A stretch of 64,000 nt of DNA from assembly GCF_027891095.1 (NCBI RefSeq), contig NZ_JAQIIO010000004.1, positions 343,341 to 407,340 of the forward strand, given 5' to 3'. The stretch comes from Aliiroseovarius salicola. Its GTDB lineage: Bacteria > Pseudomonadota > Alphaproteobacteria > Rhodobacterales > Rhodobacteraceae. The notes beneath the pieces are model-generated. The model was not told the DNA's origin. It saw only the letters and a list, made by a program, of their open reading frames with translations, and did not search any database. The translations under genes and the position numbers were made by a program. Every line of letters begins with the position of its first letter. The stretch's first letter is position 1. Of the stretch, positions 38,273 to 48,751 are shown one piece after another.

Positions 38273-39112
38273 TTATTTGGTCAAGGCCCGGGTCAAGGCG
38301 CAGAACTCCTCAAGACCAATCTCTTCCGCTCTCGATGTGGGTTTGATCCCAACAGAGGTCAGGATATCCTCGATCTCAGGGCTAAGCCCTTTGAGAGATG
38401 CGCGCAGCATTTTCCGGCGCTGATTAAAAGCGGTCGCGACCACCTTTTGCAACTTGTCTGCGTTTGCCTCGAAACGTGGTTCGGGTAGGGCGTCCAGATG
38501 GACCACCGCTGAGCGGATTTTTGGAGGTGGGGTGAAGGCTTCCGGTGGCAGCTCCATCACGATCTGCGCGTCACAGCGCCACTGGGCCAGAACCGCCAGG
38601 CGTCCATAGGCTTTGGACCCGGGCTGGGCAACAATCCGTTGCGCCACTTCTTTCTGGAACATCAAGGTCAGGCTGGACCAGGCAGGGGGCCAGATTTTAG
38701 GCGTCAGCCATCGCACCAAAAGTTCTGTTCCCACATTATAGGGCAGGTTGGCCACGACCCGGATCGGCGGGGTGAGATGTTGAAGCGGGTCCAGTTCAAG
38801 CGCGTCGGCATTGATCACGTCAAGCCGCCCGGGATAGGCTGCCTGAATTTCTCCAAGCGGCCCCATGGCGCGACTGTCCTTTTCAACGGCCAGCACCTTG
38901 CGCGCGCCTTCTGCCAGCAGGCCACGGGTCAATCCACCCGGGCCGGGGCCCACTTCGAGCACGTCACATTGGGTCAGATCCCCCGCCTGACGGGCAATTT
39001 TTGAGGTCAGGTTCAGGTCCAGCAGGAAGTTCTGCCCCAGAGACTTCTTCGCCACCATCCCATGGGTGGCAATCACCTCGCGCAGCGGAGGAAGGCCATC
39101 GATCTGGCTCAT
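38273..39112 (-). CDS. rsmA: 16S rRNA (adenine1518-N6/adenine1519-N6)-dimethyltransferase
   Basis: The 279-residue KsgA/RsmA enzyme dimethylates two adjacent adenines in the 3' hairpin of 16S rRNA in late 30S assembly. Features are [11 protein letters not shown] near 22, the SAM motif [16 protein letters not shown] near 50, and the catalytic [15 protein letters not shown] near 120. It overlaps pdxA by four bases (ATGA) and ends the minus-strand lpt-surA-pdxA-ksgA operon. The order surA-pdxA-ksgA is conserved in many proteobacteria. Confidence 0.95.
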   Translation of the reverse strand: MSQIDGLPPLREVIATHGMVAKKSLGQNFLLDLNLTSKIARQAGDLTQCDVLEVGPGPGGLTRGLLAEGARKVLAVEKDSRAMGPLGEIQAAYPGRLDVINADALELDPLQHLTPPIRVVANLPYNVGTELLVRWLTPKIWPPAWSSLTLMFQKEVAQRIVAQPGSKAYGRLAVLAQWRCDAQIVMELPPEAFTPPPKIRSAVVHLDALPEPRFEANADKLQKVVATAFNQRRKMLRASLKGLSPEIEDILTSVGIKPTSRAEEIGLEEFCALTRALTK

Positions 39113-40119
39113 GGTTCGGTTCCATTCGAGTCCGCTGTCATCCCGCGCGCCTGCGCCATGGTCCAGGCCAAACGCAATGCGGCAATCAGCGAGCTGGGGT
39201 TCGCAATGCCCTGTCCCGCAATATCAAATGCTGTGCCATGATCCGGAGAGGTGCGGACAAATGGAAGGCCAAGAGTAACATTCACACCCCCCGCAAAATC
39301 GATGGTTTTGATCGGGATGAGTGCCTGGTCGTGATACATGCAGATCGCGGCATCATAGCCCGCCCGGGCCGCTGCGTGGAACATTGTGTCGGCAGAACGA
39401 GGGCCGGACAGGTCCATCCCCTCGGCGCGCAGCGTGTCGAGAAGGGGGGAAATCATCTCAATCTCATCGCTCCCCATCGCGCCGCCTTCTCCTGCGTGCG
39501 GGTTAAGACCAGCAACGGCGATCCGCGGCACAGAAATGCCAAAATCACGGATCATTGCCTCATGTGTGGTCCGGATTACCTGTTCGAGCTTCTTTTGGCT
39601 GAGGGCTGCGGGAACTTCGGACAGGGGGATATGGATTGTGACAGGCACAACACGCAACTCTTCGCAGGCGAGCATCATCACCACATCCGCCCCCCCAGCC
39701 AGATCGGCCAGAAATTCGGTATGGCCCGGAAAGGCAAACCCGGCACCATCTTTCAAAGCCTTCTTGTGGATCGGGTTGGTGCAGATGGCGGAGGCTTCTC
39801 CGGATTTGGTAAGCGCCACGGCGCGCGCAATCACGTCAATCACATGCCGTGCATGATCCGCAACAGGAACGCCGGGCTGGCGGGCTGGGCCAAAGTCATG
39901 TCGCAACACAGGGAGATGCTCTGCGTCCAGCGCATCATTCGGAGAGGTGATTTCGACAAAGCTGGTCCCATGTGGAAGATGAGCGGGATCACCTATGAGA
40001 AAGAACGGCACGTCCCCTTGCAATGCCTCAAAGGCGGGTGCTGCGATTTCCGCTCCAATACCCGCAGGTTCGCCCGTGGTCAGGGCGATGGGGGCCAGAC
40101 GGGCTGCGCTTTGGGTCAT
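39109..40119 (-). CDS. pdxA: 4-hydroxythreonine-4-phosphate dehydrogenase PdxA
   Basis: The 336-residue enzyme oxidises 4-phosphohydroxy-L-threonine in the DXP-dependent pyridoxal phosphate pathway. Visible are [18 protein letters not shown] near 13, the metal ligand in IHIPLSEV near 166, [16 protein letters not shown] near 205, and [14 protein letters not shown] near 268. It abuts surA (stop and start share bases) and overlaps ksgA by four bases. A 428-codon plus-strand frame over it is a shadow. Confidence 0.95.
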   Translation of the reverse strand: MTQSAARLAPIALTTGEPAGIGAEIAAPAFEALQGDVPFFLIGDPAHLPHGTSFVEITSPNDALDAEHLPVLRHDFGPARQPGVPVADHARHVIDVIARAVALTKSGEASAICTNPIHKKALKDGAGFAFPGHTEFLADLAGGADVVMMLACEELRVVPVTIHIPLSEVPAALSQKKLEQVIRTTHEAMIRDFGISVPRIAVAGLNPHAGEGGAMGSDEIEMISPLLDTLRAEGMDLSGPRSADTMFHAAARAGYDAAICMYHDQALIPIKTIDFAGGVNVTLGLPFVRTSPDHGTAFDIAGQGIANPSSLIAALRLAWTMAQARGMTADSNGTEP

Positions 40120-41432
40120 TACTGTGCAAGTTCCTTAATAAAGGCTTCTGCATGCAATTCTTCCAGAAAACCCTTTGAGAACGAAGCAAGGCGCTGGTTT
40201 TGCAATTGCAGGCGAACATCTTCGCGGTTGACCTCTTCTGGTAGAATACGGCTGCGTCCGCACAACATCAGGAAAACGAGGTTCTGACCTGAGGCTGACG
40301 TCAGCGCAATAGAGCTTTCACCGGGATCAAGTTTGGCCAGTTCGATGGCGTAACTTTGTGAAATATCCGTGACCAGCTTGGTTTCGCGCACCAGCTGTTC
40401 TTCGGGTTGACCGTCTGCAAATGGGTAAAGGTCGTCGCAGCTATCAACCCGGCTTCGAATGGCAGCAGCACTGGCATGGGCTGTTTCGGTGTTGCCGCCG
40501 GGGATTAGATAAGTTGCATAATCCACATTCACGTCGGTCGGGGCGGGCGCATCTGTTTCTTCGATTGCGCGCATCTGGAAGAGAGCAATGCCGTTTTGAA
40601 CGGGAAGGGGATCTGTGACGGCACCGGGTGCCAGTGGCAAAACCTGTGCGGCGAGGGCAGGGGGGAGGTTAGAAAGTTCAACCCAATCCAGACGTCCTGA
40701 CCGCCCCTTGGAGGGGGCCACCGAATAGCTGCGGGCAGCCGCTGCAAATGCAGGCAAGGTTGTGATCTCGGCCAGCTCGATCGAGCGGGCAGAGGAAGCT
40801 CTCTGTGCCTCTGGCGTATGGGCAGGCAAGATGATTTCGGATAGCAACACGCGAACCCCGGCTCCGGGTTGGCTCAGTTCAAGCTGGCGGTCGATATCTG
40901 CTTCGGTGATGCGAACCTGACGGCGGAACTTTTCACGGACGATCTTGCGCCACAGCAAGCCAGCTTCGACAAAGTCGCGGAATGTCCCAATCTCCACGCC
41001 GCCCTGTGCAAGGGCCTGTTCAAACTTTTCGAGCGTCAGCTGGAAGCGTTGGGTGAATTCCTCCATCCCTTCCTTCAGCTCTTCCGGCGACAGTGCAATC
41101 TCGACGCGCTTGGCTTCATCACGTTGAAGAGCCTCGGTTATCAGCTGCTCTTTCGCGAGTTTGTTTGGATCCCCAGGGGCACGAAGCAGGGTCAGATAGG
41201 CGACCCGCTGAGACAACTCGTAGGCGGTGATGGCCCGATCATTCACTTTGACAACAGGTTCAAACAGACCCTGCGCCATGGCAGGTGAACCGCCATGTGT
41301 CAGAACGGGCAGGGCTGTTGCCAATACGGCAAGGCCAGCGGAGAAGGCAAACCGTGTCAGGCTGTGCTTGAAAGCCTTTGGTGCACGATGCAGGGCTGTA
41401 TCAAATACCTGTGTCATCTTGGGTCTGCTCAT
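40119..41432 (-). CDS. surA: periplasmic chaperone / peptidyl-prolyl isomerase SurA
   Basis: The start is placed at the ATG ending at 41432 (MSRPKMTQVF); a TTG seven codons further and an ATG five codons inside are alternatives. The precursor has a long N-region and a signal peptide ending near AMAQ, then the SurA N-terminal chaperone domain (VVKVNDRAITAYELSQRVAYL, TEALQRDEAKRVEIALSPEELKEG) and one parvulin domain (about 200-330). The parvulin sequence is weakly conserved. It escorts outer-membrane proteins such as LptD, whose gene lies just upstream. Confidence 0.88.
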   Translation of the reverse strand: MSRPKMTQVFDTALHRAPKAFKHSLTRFAFSAGLAVLATALPVLTHGGSPAMAQGLFEPVVKVNDRAITAYELSQRVAYLTLLRAPGDPNKLAKEQLITEALQRDEAKRVEIALSPEELKEGMEEFTQRFQLTLEKFEQALAQGGVEIGTFRDFVEAGLLWRKIVREKFRRQVRITEADIDRQLELSQPGAGVRVLLSEIILPAHTPEAQRASSARSIELAEITTLPAFAAAARSYSVAPSKGRSGRLDWVELSNLPPALAAQVLPLAPGAVTDPLPVQNGIALFQMRAIEETDAPAPTDVNVDYATYLIPGGNTETAHASAAAIRSRVDSCDDLYPFADGQPEEQLVRETKLVTDISQSYAIELAKLDPGESSIALTSASGQNLVFLMLCGRSRILPEEVNREDVRLQLQNQRLASFSKGFLEELHAEAFIKELAQ

Positions 41433-41534
41433 CTGATTATCCGTCGCGTTCAAATTGCGTTACTTTTGCGTATATTGCACCGAAGGGACGCTGTGATGCC
41501 AGCCATATTTCAGGGGGCTTCCACGAAATGGAAA

Positions 41535-43700
41535 TCATTGCATGCACCTGTGGGCGCGCCCACCTTTTGCACCACCAAACCCCAAAAGTTCCACTTGCAC
41601 GCTGGCATCCGTCGTCGGGTTGATATTATCCGAGGCGGTGAACCGGCGGGAAAGGGATATGCCGACCAGAAGACATTCATTCCGGTACTCCAGTTCAAGC
41701 CGTCCCTTGGTCACCTGGCTGGCGGCGATATCGAAGTCACCTTCAGCGCTGATGCGCCAAAAATCGTTGATCTGATAGGCCCCATCAAGACGTATTTCAT
41801 GAAGAGGATCTGTACGGTTTTCGCTTAAATCCGAGGCCACCCAAAGGTGCGCGGCGCTGATATTCCAGTCATCCTGAAAATAGGCGAGCCGGCTTTCAGT
41901 CTTGGCGACATCAAAGGCGTCATCCAAAAGCGCGCGCCCCTGAAAGGCAAACTGGCCGCCCATCTGCAATTGTGCAGCAATAAACCAATCGGAACTGTCT
42001 CCATCCAGACCGGAACTGTTGGAAAAACTGTTTTCGCCACTGAAACGGAATACACGTCCGGCGGCAAATGTCATTGACCAGCCTGTTGGCGTAAATCGCG
42101 ACCATCTCATCCCGAGATTGGCGCGGGCTCCTTCTTCCTGTCGGTCAAACCCAGGGTAGCGTGACATATCAAACAGGTTGTTTTCGTCGAATTCGACGAA
42201 TTGGCTGTCTTCGTTGGGGACACGCGCGCCAACCTGATCACTCCAGGAAATCTGCGCAATTGGTTCGATGACATCCACCGCTCCACTTGCCGAAATTCTG
42301 GACCACGGCCACCGCAGGGTCACGGCGGCGGAAGGGGTCGCAAAGCTTTGCTCGGTATCATAGTCACTGTCTTGATTGACCCAGTAAACGTTTGCGTTCA
42401 GTCCAGTTTCAACACTTGCCTGAAGACCTGCAAACAGCAGCCAGTCACGGCGCCAGTTCAGCGATGCGCCCAATCGGGTGACATCCCGCCCGATTTTGTC
42501 CTCACCACTTTCGCGAAAATAGGCCTGCGCCGACAGCTGAAAGCTTGCTTGTCCACCAACCAGAGCTGGCACCCAACGCCGTTCATAAAGGGCGTCTATC
42601 TGGGCAAATGGCAGATTGTCCGATATTGGAATTTCAGACGCACGCAGGGTTTCATACCGAGTGACTCCGGCAAATATCAACTCATCCCGTCTGGCGCGCG
42701 TCAATGCCACAGCTGAGCGCAGGCGATCTTCTTCGGAATAGCCGTAGTCCAGCAGATAACCGGGGTCTGACACGTCCTGCAATTGGAAAGCCAGTTTGAA
42801 TTCATAGGGCAGATCAAATTCGCCCTCTCCGAAGACATAGTATCGTGTGGTGCCTGGTCGGATGTCATCATCACTGACCGCGCCTGTGAACCGCAAATTC
42901 CCAGCGCGGAAAGCCTGACGATACCGCCACTCCAGGGTTCTTGTTTTTGTCGCAAGAAACGGGCTGAAGGTCAGGTCTGCGTGGTCACCCAGGCTTATGA
43001 AGTAGGGAGCCAGAATACCGGTGCCAAAGGTTGATCGTGTGCGGATCTTGGGGGCAAGAAATCCGGTGGCCCGTTTCAATGTGGGATCAGGTATCCGTAA
43101 GCGCGGAAGATAGACGATCGGCACGCCCGCGACGCGCAGCTGCGCATTGTGGAAGTAGAGCTGTTTCTCCATCTCGTCATGCACCAGTTTTTCAGCGCGG
43201 ATCTGCCACAGAGGGACAGGGTTGTTGGCACATACCTGACAGGATGAAGCAACAATTTTGTTGAGCTGGGTATAACGGCCTTGAATACGATTGATCTCAA
43301 CCGCTGCGATCTGCAGTTGCTGATCCAGAACCAAGCGGGCAGAGCGCAGGATGCCATTGCGCAGATCTCCCGACAACTCTGCCTCATTTGCAAAGATGAT
43401 CTGGTCTTCGCCTTGTTTCAGAATAATCGGTCCGGAAATGGTCAGGTGATCTGCCTGTTTGTCATAGCGCAATTGGGCAGCGGTCAGCGTGATCCCCTTG
43501 TAGTGGATCAACACATTCCCCTCTGCCAGAATTGCTGAATTTCCCAAAACCTGCACCCGATCAGCAATCAAGGTGGCCGTGGCCGCGCTGGTCGCCTCGC
43601 TGGATTGCGCGTGGGCAGGGGTATTGGGCACAGATCCCAGACCGGCGGCCAGAACGCCTGCCAGGGCGAGCCTGCTGATTTGACGCAAGAGCTCACCCAT
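41535..43700 (-). CDS. lptD: LPS-assembly protein LptD
   Basis: The 721-residue precursor has a signal peptide (to about AHAQ32), an OstA/LptA-like N-terminal domain (about 45-200: ADRVQVLGNSAILAEGNVLIHYKGITLTAAQLRYDKQ, described in part), two cysteines in SSCQVCANN near 155, and a C-terminal beta barrel. It inserts LPS into the outer membrane. Its start overlaps the lptG stop by one base (TAATG), giving coupling with LptFG, the inner-membrane half of the same bridge. surA, the chaperone LptD depends on, follows after 102 bp. Confidence 0.94.
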   Translation of the reverse strand: MGELLRQISRLALAGVLAAGLGSVPNTPAHAQSSEATSAATATLIADRVQVLGNSAILAEGNVLIHYKGITLTAAQLRYDKQADHLTISGPIILKQGEDQIIFANEAELSGDLRNGILRSARLVLDQQLQIAAVEINRIQGRYTQLNKIVASSCQVCANNPVPLWQIRAEKLVHDEMEKQLYFHNAQLRVAGVPIVYLPRLRIPDPTLKRATGFLAPKIRTRSTFGTGILAPYFISLGDHADLTFSPFLATKTRTLEWRYRQAFRAGNLRFTGAVSDDDIRPGTTRYYVFGEGEFDLPYEFKLAFQLQDVSDPGYLLDYGYSEEDRLRSAVALTRARRDELIFAGVTRYETLRASEIPISDNLPFAQIDALYERRWVPALVGGQASFQLSAQAYFRESGEDKIGRDVTRLGASLNWRRDWLLFAGLQASVETGLNANVYWVNQDSDYDTEQSFATPSAAVTLRWPWSRISASGAVDVIEPIAQISWSDQVGARVPNEDSQFVEFDENNLFDMSRYPGFDRQEEGARANLGMRWSRFTPTGWSMTFAAGRVFRFSGENSFSNSSGLDGDSSDWFIAAQLQMGGQFAFQGRALLDDAFDVAKTESRLAYFQDDWNISAAHLWVASDLSENRTDPLHEIRLDGAYQINDFWRISAEGDFDIAASQVTKGRLELEYRNECLLVGISLSRRFTASDNINPTTDASVQVELLGFGGAKGGRAHRCMQ

Positions 43701-44797
43701 TACCCATCCTCCAGATGTAACAAGATCCCGAGCGACAGCAATATGACGGCGATGGGGGGTGTCCAGGCAGCAATGATCACCGGGATCTGCCCGTTTTCGC
43801 CCAAAATCTGAGCGAAATTACGAATGAAATATGCGCCAAAACCCAGCATCAGGGCAAACATGATAATGACACCCGTGCGCCCAAATCGGGTGTGTCGCAT
43901 GGTAAACCCGGCCCCAACCAGAACCATGGCCGCCAGAAACAGGGGCGTCGCAAGCTCAATATGCAGCCAGACCTTATGCGCACGCGGGGAGAACCCGGCT
44001 TCTTCCAACTGAGCAATGAAGGTGGGAAGATCCCAGATCGAAATATTGCTGGGTTTGCCAAAACTGTCTCGGATCTGTTCTTCGGTCAGGTTTGATCCGA
44101 TCCAGTAGGCAGGTAGAACAAGCGCATCCCCTTCCGGATTTTCCGGTCGGTCTAAATCCCAGACTTTGGCAGCGCGCAGCGCCCAGCGTCCGGGTTGCAA
44201 TGTGGCAAGATCCGCCTTGACGCGTTTGACCGGGTGGCCCTCTGGTGAAAACGAATAGAAGGTCACATCCCTGAGGCGTGTGCCCTCGAGATCGGATTGC
44301 ATGGCGTGGATCACTGTTTGCCCAGCTTCGTTGCCCTGTCGCAGCCACACGCCCTGATCAGAAATCGATGAGACCGAAGAGGCAACCCCCTCATACTGAG
44401 CAGATAGGCGCTGATATTTCTTGGCGGTTGCAGCTGCAATTGGATTGCCAACCACGAGGATAAGCACCCCAAGCAGAAATACGGTCAGGACCGGAGAGAC
44501 CAGCGTTATCATTGCTGATCGGCCTGATGCCCGTGTGACAACCATTTCCGAACTGCGTGCGAGTGACAGGAACATCCAGATCGTCGCCAGGATCACGATA
44601 AGCGGCACCAGCCGATACATCCACATGGGCATGTTCAACAGGGTGAGGCCCAGAATTTCGGAGAACCCAACAACACTTGCATCGAATTTGCGCATGCCTT
44701 CAACCATGTCGAGCAGCACAAAGACCAGCCCGAGAACAAACAGCATGGCAAAGAAGGAAAACAGAAACCGGCGTGCGAAATATAGGTGTAATTTCAT
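43700..44797 (-). CDS. lptG: LPS export permease LptG
   Basis: Start at the ATG ending at 44797 (MKLHLYFARRFLF) overlaps the lptF stop as ATGA and has GAGGTGG upstream; the longer frame adds 27 spurious residues. The 365-residue YjgP/YjgQ protein has six membrane helices (three near each end) around a periplasmic beta-jellyroll domain (about 110-260). It forms the LptB2FG ABC exporter with LptF and an ATPase not encoded here. DMVEGMRKFDASVVGF near 33 is typical. Confidence 0.93.
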   Translation of the reverse strand: MKLHLYFARRFLFSFFAMLFVLGLVFVLLDMVEGMRKFDASVVGFSEILGLTLLNMPMWMYRLVPLIVILATIWMFLSLARSSEMVVTRASGRSAMITLVSPVLTVFLLGVLILVVGNPIAAATAKKYQRLSAQYEGVASSVSSISDQGVWLRQGNEAGQTVIHAMQSDLEGTRLRDVTFYSFSPEGHPVKRVKADLATLQPGRWALRAAKVWDLDRPENPEGDALVLPAYWIGSNLTEEQIRDSFGKPSNISIWDLPTFIAQLEEAGFSPRAHKVWLHIELATPLFLAAMVLVGAGFTMRHTRFGRTGVIIMFALMLGFGAYFIRNFAQILGENGQIPVIIAAWTPPIAVILLSLGILLHLEDG

Positions 44798-45954
44798 GAT
44801 GCCACCTCGCGGGCCAAAAGCCGTGCTTCGCGCCGGCGTTTTCGCAGAGCCAACGGAGAGGCGCGGGTGGCCATCCACATGACGACGACATTGAAAAGCA
44901 AACCGATGGCAGAGGCGAGATACACCAGCATTACCCCAAATTCAGACCGGCGGGCCATGTCGAGCATGGTGTTGTCGAGGGTCTGAAAACTCGCGACCAC
45001 ACCGATCGAAATCACCACCTGTCGCCACATGCCAAACCGGCTGAAGCCGCTGACAATCAGCATTGAATAGCCGGTTAGGGCCGCCACAATCACATAAAAC
45101 GCCTGTGCATTTCGGAAATGTGCTTCTGCCCGCAGAGCCAGCGCGGTTTCTCCGGTTTCCTTCAATAGGGCCGGGGTCGGAGTTAACATCTCGGGCGTGT
45201 ACAGTTGGCGCAGAGTTCGGTTGCCAATCACCGGACCAGTAAGCAATTCAGAAACATCATAGGTGAATTCGTCAAACCCCGTGGTGGTCAATCGACCATC
45301 TGGGCTGAGGATTTGCGCAAGCCCTTCGAACATCAAAAGCCGCGGCCCGTCTTCGGTGTTCAGGATCAGGGCCTTCTGCGCAGTATAAGTGGCTTGCACA
45401 CCACCTGTTTCGATCTCACGCTCGTCTGACAGGAACAGATCAAGCAGCTCGCCCTCAGTCGTGATCTCACGGATGTAAAGTGTGATCCCTTCAGCAGGAT
45501 GTACAAAACTGCCTTCGGTCAGGAACCGCGCCGTGACATTTTCCGAAATCTCGGCCTGACGTTCGGCAAAGCGCAGCTGGCTCATTGGCACCAGCACATG
45601 GGTCAGCACCAGCATGAACAGAGCGGCGAGCACGCCAAATGCCCAGACGGGACGGGCAAGACGAAATGGTCCGAACCCGGTCACCTGTGCGACCACAAGC
45701 TCGCTTTCCACATTCAGGCGGTTGATCACGGTCACAGAGGCAGTAAAGGCAGCAATCGGCAGGACGAACACGATCACCCCCGGGAGAATCATCGCCGAAA
45801 ATTCCAGAAACACCAACGCTGTTTCCCCAGACGCGATGATCTGGTCGAACAGTCGAACCGCCCGGTTGATCCAGAAAAGCAACACCAGAACCAGCCCGGC
45901 AAAGCCGAACTGCACCAATAGCTGCGCCAGAATATAGCGATCGATCTTGGCCAA
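44794..45954 (-). CDS. lptF: LPS export permease LptF
   Basis: The 386-residue YjgP/YjgQ-family permease starts MAKIDRYILAQLLVQFGF and has the LptF hallmarks NRAVRLFDQIIASGETALVFLEFSAMILPGVIVFVLPIAAF (described in part, about 25-65) and a C-terminal trio of helices. It pairs with LptG in the inner-membrane LPS extractor. It is the first gene of the minus-strand operon lptF-lptG-lptD-surA-pdxA-ksgA and is divergent from pepA over 142 bp, where both promoters must lie. Confidence 0.93.
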   Translation of the reverse strand: MAKIDRYILAQLLVQFGFAGLVLVLLFWINRAVRLFDQIIASGETALVFLEFSAMILPGVIVFVLPIAAFTASVTVINRLNVESELVVAQVTGFGPFRLARPVWAFGVLAALFMLVLTHVLVPMSQLRFAERQAEISENVTARFLTEGSFVHPAEGITLYIREITTEGELLDLFLSDEREIETGGVQATYTAQKALILNTEDGPRLLMFEGLAQILSPDGRLTTTGFDEFTYDVSELLTGPVIGNRTLRQLYTPEMLTPTPALLKETGETALALRAEAHFRNAQAFYVIVAALTGYSMLIVSGFSRFGMWRQVVISIGVVASFQTLDNTMLDMARRSEFGVMLVYLASAIGLLFNVVVMWMATRASPLALRKRRREARLLAREVAS

Positions 45955-46096
45955 GGTCCCCCCGGATACGCCACAACACCAATGTGGTGGTTCTACCTGA
46001 TTGATCCGGGCGGGAAAACTGCTATCTGGCCTTTGTGGTTTGTGAACGGTAGGTATGGCAAAAGATTGCCGTCATTGCCGCATGGAAGGAGTTCCC

Positions 46097-47566
46097 ATGG
46101 CCACTTCGATTACCCCTCGTTTCATCGCTATAGATCTGGATGCGATTGCCACCCATACGGGCCGCATTGTTGTGTTGTTGGCTGAGCCGGGAAAACTTGA
46201 TCCCGGTGCGCGGCGCGTCAATAAATTGATGCGCGGAGCGCTTGCTCGCTTTGCCGACAGTGACGCATTTGAAAAGATGAAAGAGGGCGAGGCCATTGAT
46301 CTGGCTTATCCGACCGGACTGGCTGCAGAAGCGGTGCAAGTGCTGCGCCTGAGCAAGCAAGCCAAAGGCGATGCGATGCGCAAGGCCGGTGCCACGATTG
46401 GTAAGGCTCTGCTGGGTAAGGATGTGCTCGTATTGGCAGGTAACCGCAGGTTTGCTGATGAGCTGGCACTGGGCGCTGCACTTCGCGCCTATGAATTCGT
46501 TGACCACATGTCGAAGGACGCCCAAGAGGGTGGAGCGCTGACCCTCATGGCGTCCAAACCCGAAATGTATGTAGGCAAAGGAGATCTGACGGCAGCCCTG
46601 ACCGAAGGTGTGTTCTTCTCCCGTGATCTGGTTAATGAACCTTCAAATGTGCTGACCACCACTGAATTTGCTGATCGTCTGGTGGCGTTGAAAAAGCTGG
46701 GTGTCGACGTTTCCGTACTTGATGAGCCCGAGTTGGAAAAGCTTGGTATGCGCGCATTGCTGGGCGTGGGGCAGGGGTCGGAAAGCCCGTCCAAAGTGGT
46801 CGTCATGAAATGGAATGGCGGCGAGAAAGATGCGGCTCCGCTTGCGCTGATCGGCAAAGGTGTGGTGTTTGACACCGGTGGGATCAGCCTGAAACCAGCG
46901 GGTGGCATGGAAGACATGACCATGGATATGGGCGGTGCCGGCACCGTGGCGGGCGCGATGAAAGCCATTGCCGGGCGCAAGGCCAAGGCCAATGTGGTGG
47001 GCGTTGTCGGTCTGGTGGAAAACATGCCCGACGGTAAGGCACAACGCCCCGGTGACATCGTGACCTCAATGAAAGGTGACACGATTGAGGTGATCAACAC
47101 CGATGCCGAAGGTCGCCTCGTGCTGTGTGACATCATGTGGTACGCGCAGGAAGAGTTCAAACCAATGGGCATGATTGACCTCGCCACCCTGACCGGCGCG
47201 ATCATCATCGGGTTGGGCAATGAAAACACCGGTGTGTTTTCAAACGATGATCAGCTCTGCAATGCGATGTTGAAGGCCGCGCAGACCGAAGGCGAAGGGG
47301 CGTGGCGGATGCCGCTGGGTGAGGCTTATGACAAGCTGATCAAATCCAATAAGGCCGACATGAAAAACGTGGGTGGTCGTGGTGCTGGTTCTATCACAGC
47401 CGCCCAATTCCTGCAGCGTTTTGTCAAAGATGACATGCCTTGGATTCACCTCGACATTGCTGGCACCGCGCAGACCTCAAGCGACACCACCTATGCGCCG
47501 AAAGGGGCGACCGGTTGGGGGGTTCTGGCGCTGAACCGTCTGGTGTCCGACCTGTTTGAGGGCTGA
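46097..47566 (+). CDS. pepA: leucyl aminopeptidase PepA
   Basis: Start at 46097 (MATSITPRF) has GGAAGGAG at ideal spacing. The 489-residue M17 metallopeptidase cleaves N-terminal residues from peptides. The C-terminal catalytic domain shows the metal-site segments IGKGVVFDTGGISLKPAGGMEDM near 258 (quoted in part) and the M17 signature NTDAEGRLVL near 335. In some bacteria PepA also binds DNA. It is followed after 2 bp by holC, a pairing conserved in many proteobacteria. Confidence 0.95.
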   Translation: MATSITPRFIAIDLDAIATHTGRIVVLLAEPGKLDPGARRVNKLMRGALARFADSDAFEKMKEGEAIDLAYPTGLAAEAVQVLRLSKQAKGDAMRKAGATIGKALLGKDVLVLAGNRRFADELALGAALRAYEFVDHMSKDAQEGGALTLMASKPEMYVGKGDLTAALTEGVFFSRDLVNEPSNVLTTTEFADRLVALKKLGVDVSVLDEPELEKLGMRALLGVGQGSESPSKVVVMKWNGGEKDAAPLALIGKGVVFDTGGISLKPAGGMEDMTMDMGGAGTVAGAMKAIAGRKAKANVVGVVGLVENMPDGKAQRPGDIVTSMKGDTIEVINTDAEGRLVLCDIMWYAQEEFKPMGMIDLATLTGAIIIGLGNENTGVFSNDDQLCNAMLKAAQTEGEGAWRMPLGEAYDKLIKSNKADMKNVGGRGAGSITAAQFLQRFVKDDMPWIHLDIAGTAQTSSDTTYAPKGATGWGVLALNRLVSDLFEG

Positions 47567-47568
47567 TC

Positions 47569-48066
47569 ATGTCTGAGGCGGCGAAAACTGAGGATAAGGA
47601 GAAGAAGACCGGAGAGGTCTTCTTCTATCACATGACCCTCACGCCGCTTGAGGCAACGCTTCCTGTTCTGCTCACGCGCTCGTTGCAAAATGGTTGGCGG
47701 GTGCTGGTACGAGGAACGGATGTCAACCGACTGAACTGGTTGGATGAAAAGCTTTGGTTGGAACCCGAAGACGGGTTCCTGCCACATGGGCGCGTCGGTG
47801 GTAGCCATGATGCAGACCAACCGGTGCTTTTGACGGATGAGATGCAGATCCTGAACGGCGCAAATACACTCATTTCCATTGATGGTGCCGAGGTGACTTT
47901 TGAAGAAATGACCACGATGGAGCGTGTCTCGATCCTGTTTGATGGAAATGACCCTGACGCCGTGGCTCATGCACGCACCCAATGGAAATCGGTTGTCGCG
48001 GCAGGCTGCACCGCAAAATACTGGTCTCAGGAAAGTGGTCGCTGGGAAGAGAAAGCCAGTTCATGA
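47569..48066 (+). CDS. holC: DNA polymerase III subunit chi (HolC)
   Basis: The 165-residue protein fits HolC: after a charged N-terminal stretch it has VFFYHMTLTPLEATLPVLLTRSLQNGWRVLVRG (about 17-49, in part), LWLEPEDGFLPHGRVGG near 62, QPVLLTD near 84 and NGANTLISIDGAEV near 96. Chi links the clamp loader to SSB on the lagging strand. The gap from pepA is 2 bp, so they are co-transcribed. It is convergent with the TIGR02281 gene. Confidence 0.92.
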   Translation: MSEAAKTEDKEKKTGEVFFYHMTLTPLEATLPVLLTRSLQNGWRVLVRGTDVNRLNWLDEKLWLEPEDGFLPHGRVGGSHDADQPVLLTDEMQILNGANTLISIDGAEVTFEEMTTMERVSILFDGNDPDAVAHARTQWKSVVAAGCTAKYWSQESGRWEEKASS

Positions 48067-48076
48067 CTTTTTCCGG

Positions 48077-48661
48077 TCAGCGGGTCAGCACCAGTTCATC
48101 CCGGCTAATTTCAATTTTTTCAAAGAGTTGCAGGTAGGCATTGCCCAGAAGCGACTCTGGCATCTCACCCTCATTCACCCAAACCTCGACCCCATAATCG
48201 GTGATCCCCTCAAGCTCGACACGGGCGACATTGGCTGGGGCCGTACGGGTTGTGCCATTGGCGGTCATAGCCCGACCGAAAAACCGCAGGGCTGACAGAT
48301 CGATCCCGATTTTTTGCGCATCTTCTTTGGTGAGAACAATATTACTGGCCCCGGTATCAACCACAAAATCAACGGGTTGCCTATTCATCTTTAGGCGCAG
48401 GTAAAAATGACCATCGAAGGCCCGGGGGAGAACGACCTGACCAGAGTTTTCGATATAGGACTGTCTGGGGGCAAGGTCATTTTTGATGTCATTCCACAGC
48501 CCAACCCCCGCAAGACCAGCGATGAAAATGAACACCCAAATCAGGGCATGGCGCAGGGTCTGACCCAGGTTAAATCTGTTTTCACTGATGAAATAACCGG
48601 CAATTGCTGCAAGCAACAACACCAGATAGGTTAACCGCCCAAGATCGTCTGCACTCATCAT
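48077..48661 (-). CDS. TIGR02281-type retropepsin-like aspartic protease
   Basis: The 194-residue protein has two N-terminal membrane segments (about 8-18 and 33-50) and a C-terminal single aspartic protease domain with the active-site motif VDTGASNIVL (about 106-115). The TIGR02281 family of clan AA proteases is common in alphaproteobacteria and acts as a membrane-anchored homodimer; substrates are unknown. It is convergent with holC (10-bp gap). Related to viral retropepsins in motif only. Confidence 0.85.
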   Translation of the reverse strand: MMSADDLGRLTYLVLLLAAIAGYFISENRFNLGQTLRHALIWVFIFIAGLAGVGLWNDIKNDLAPRQSYIENSGQVVLPRAFDGHFYLRLKMNRQPVDFVVDTGASNIVLTKEDAQKIGIDLSALRFFGRAMTANGTTRTAPANVARVELEGITDYGVEVWVNEGEMPESLLGNAYLQLFEKIEISRDELVLTR

Positions 48662-48751
48662 GCCCTCCGTCCAAGGAATATAGGTGCGATGAGATTGAAT
48701 GTCATCAACCGAGAGATTGGGCGATTGATATCAAATGGGTATAGCAGGTGG

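Noticed and set aside
39001..40287. 428-codon plus-strand frame opposite pdxA
   Set aside because: Antisense shadow of pdxA and ksgA ends; composition is not protein-like.
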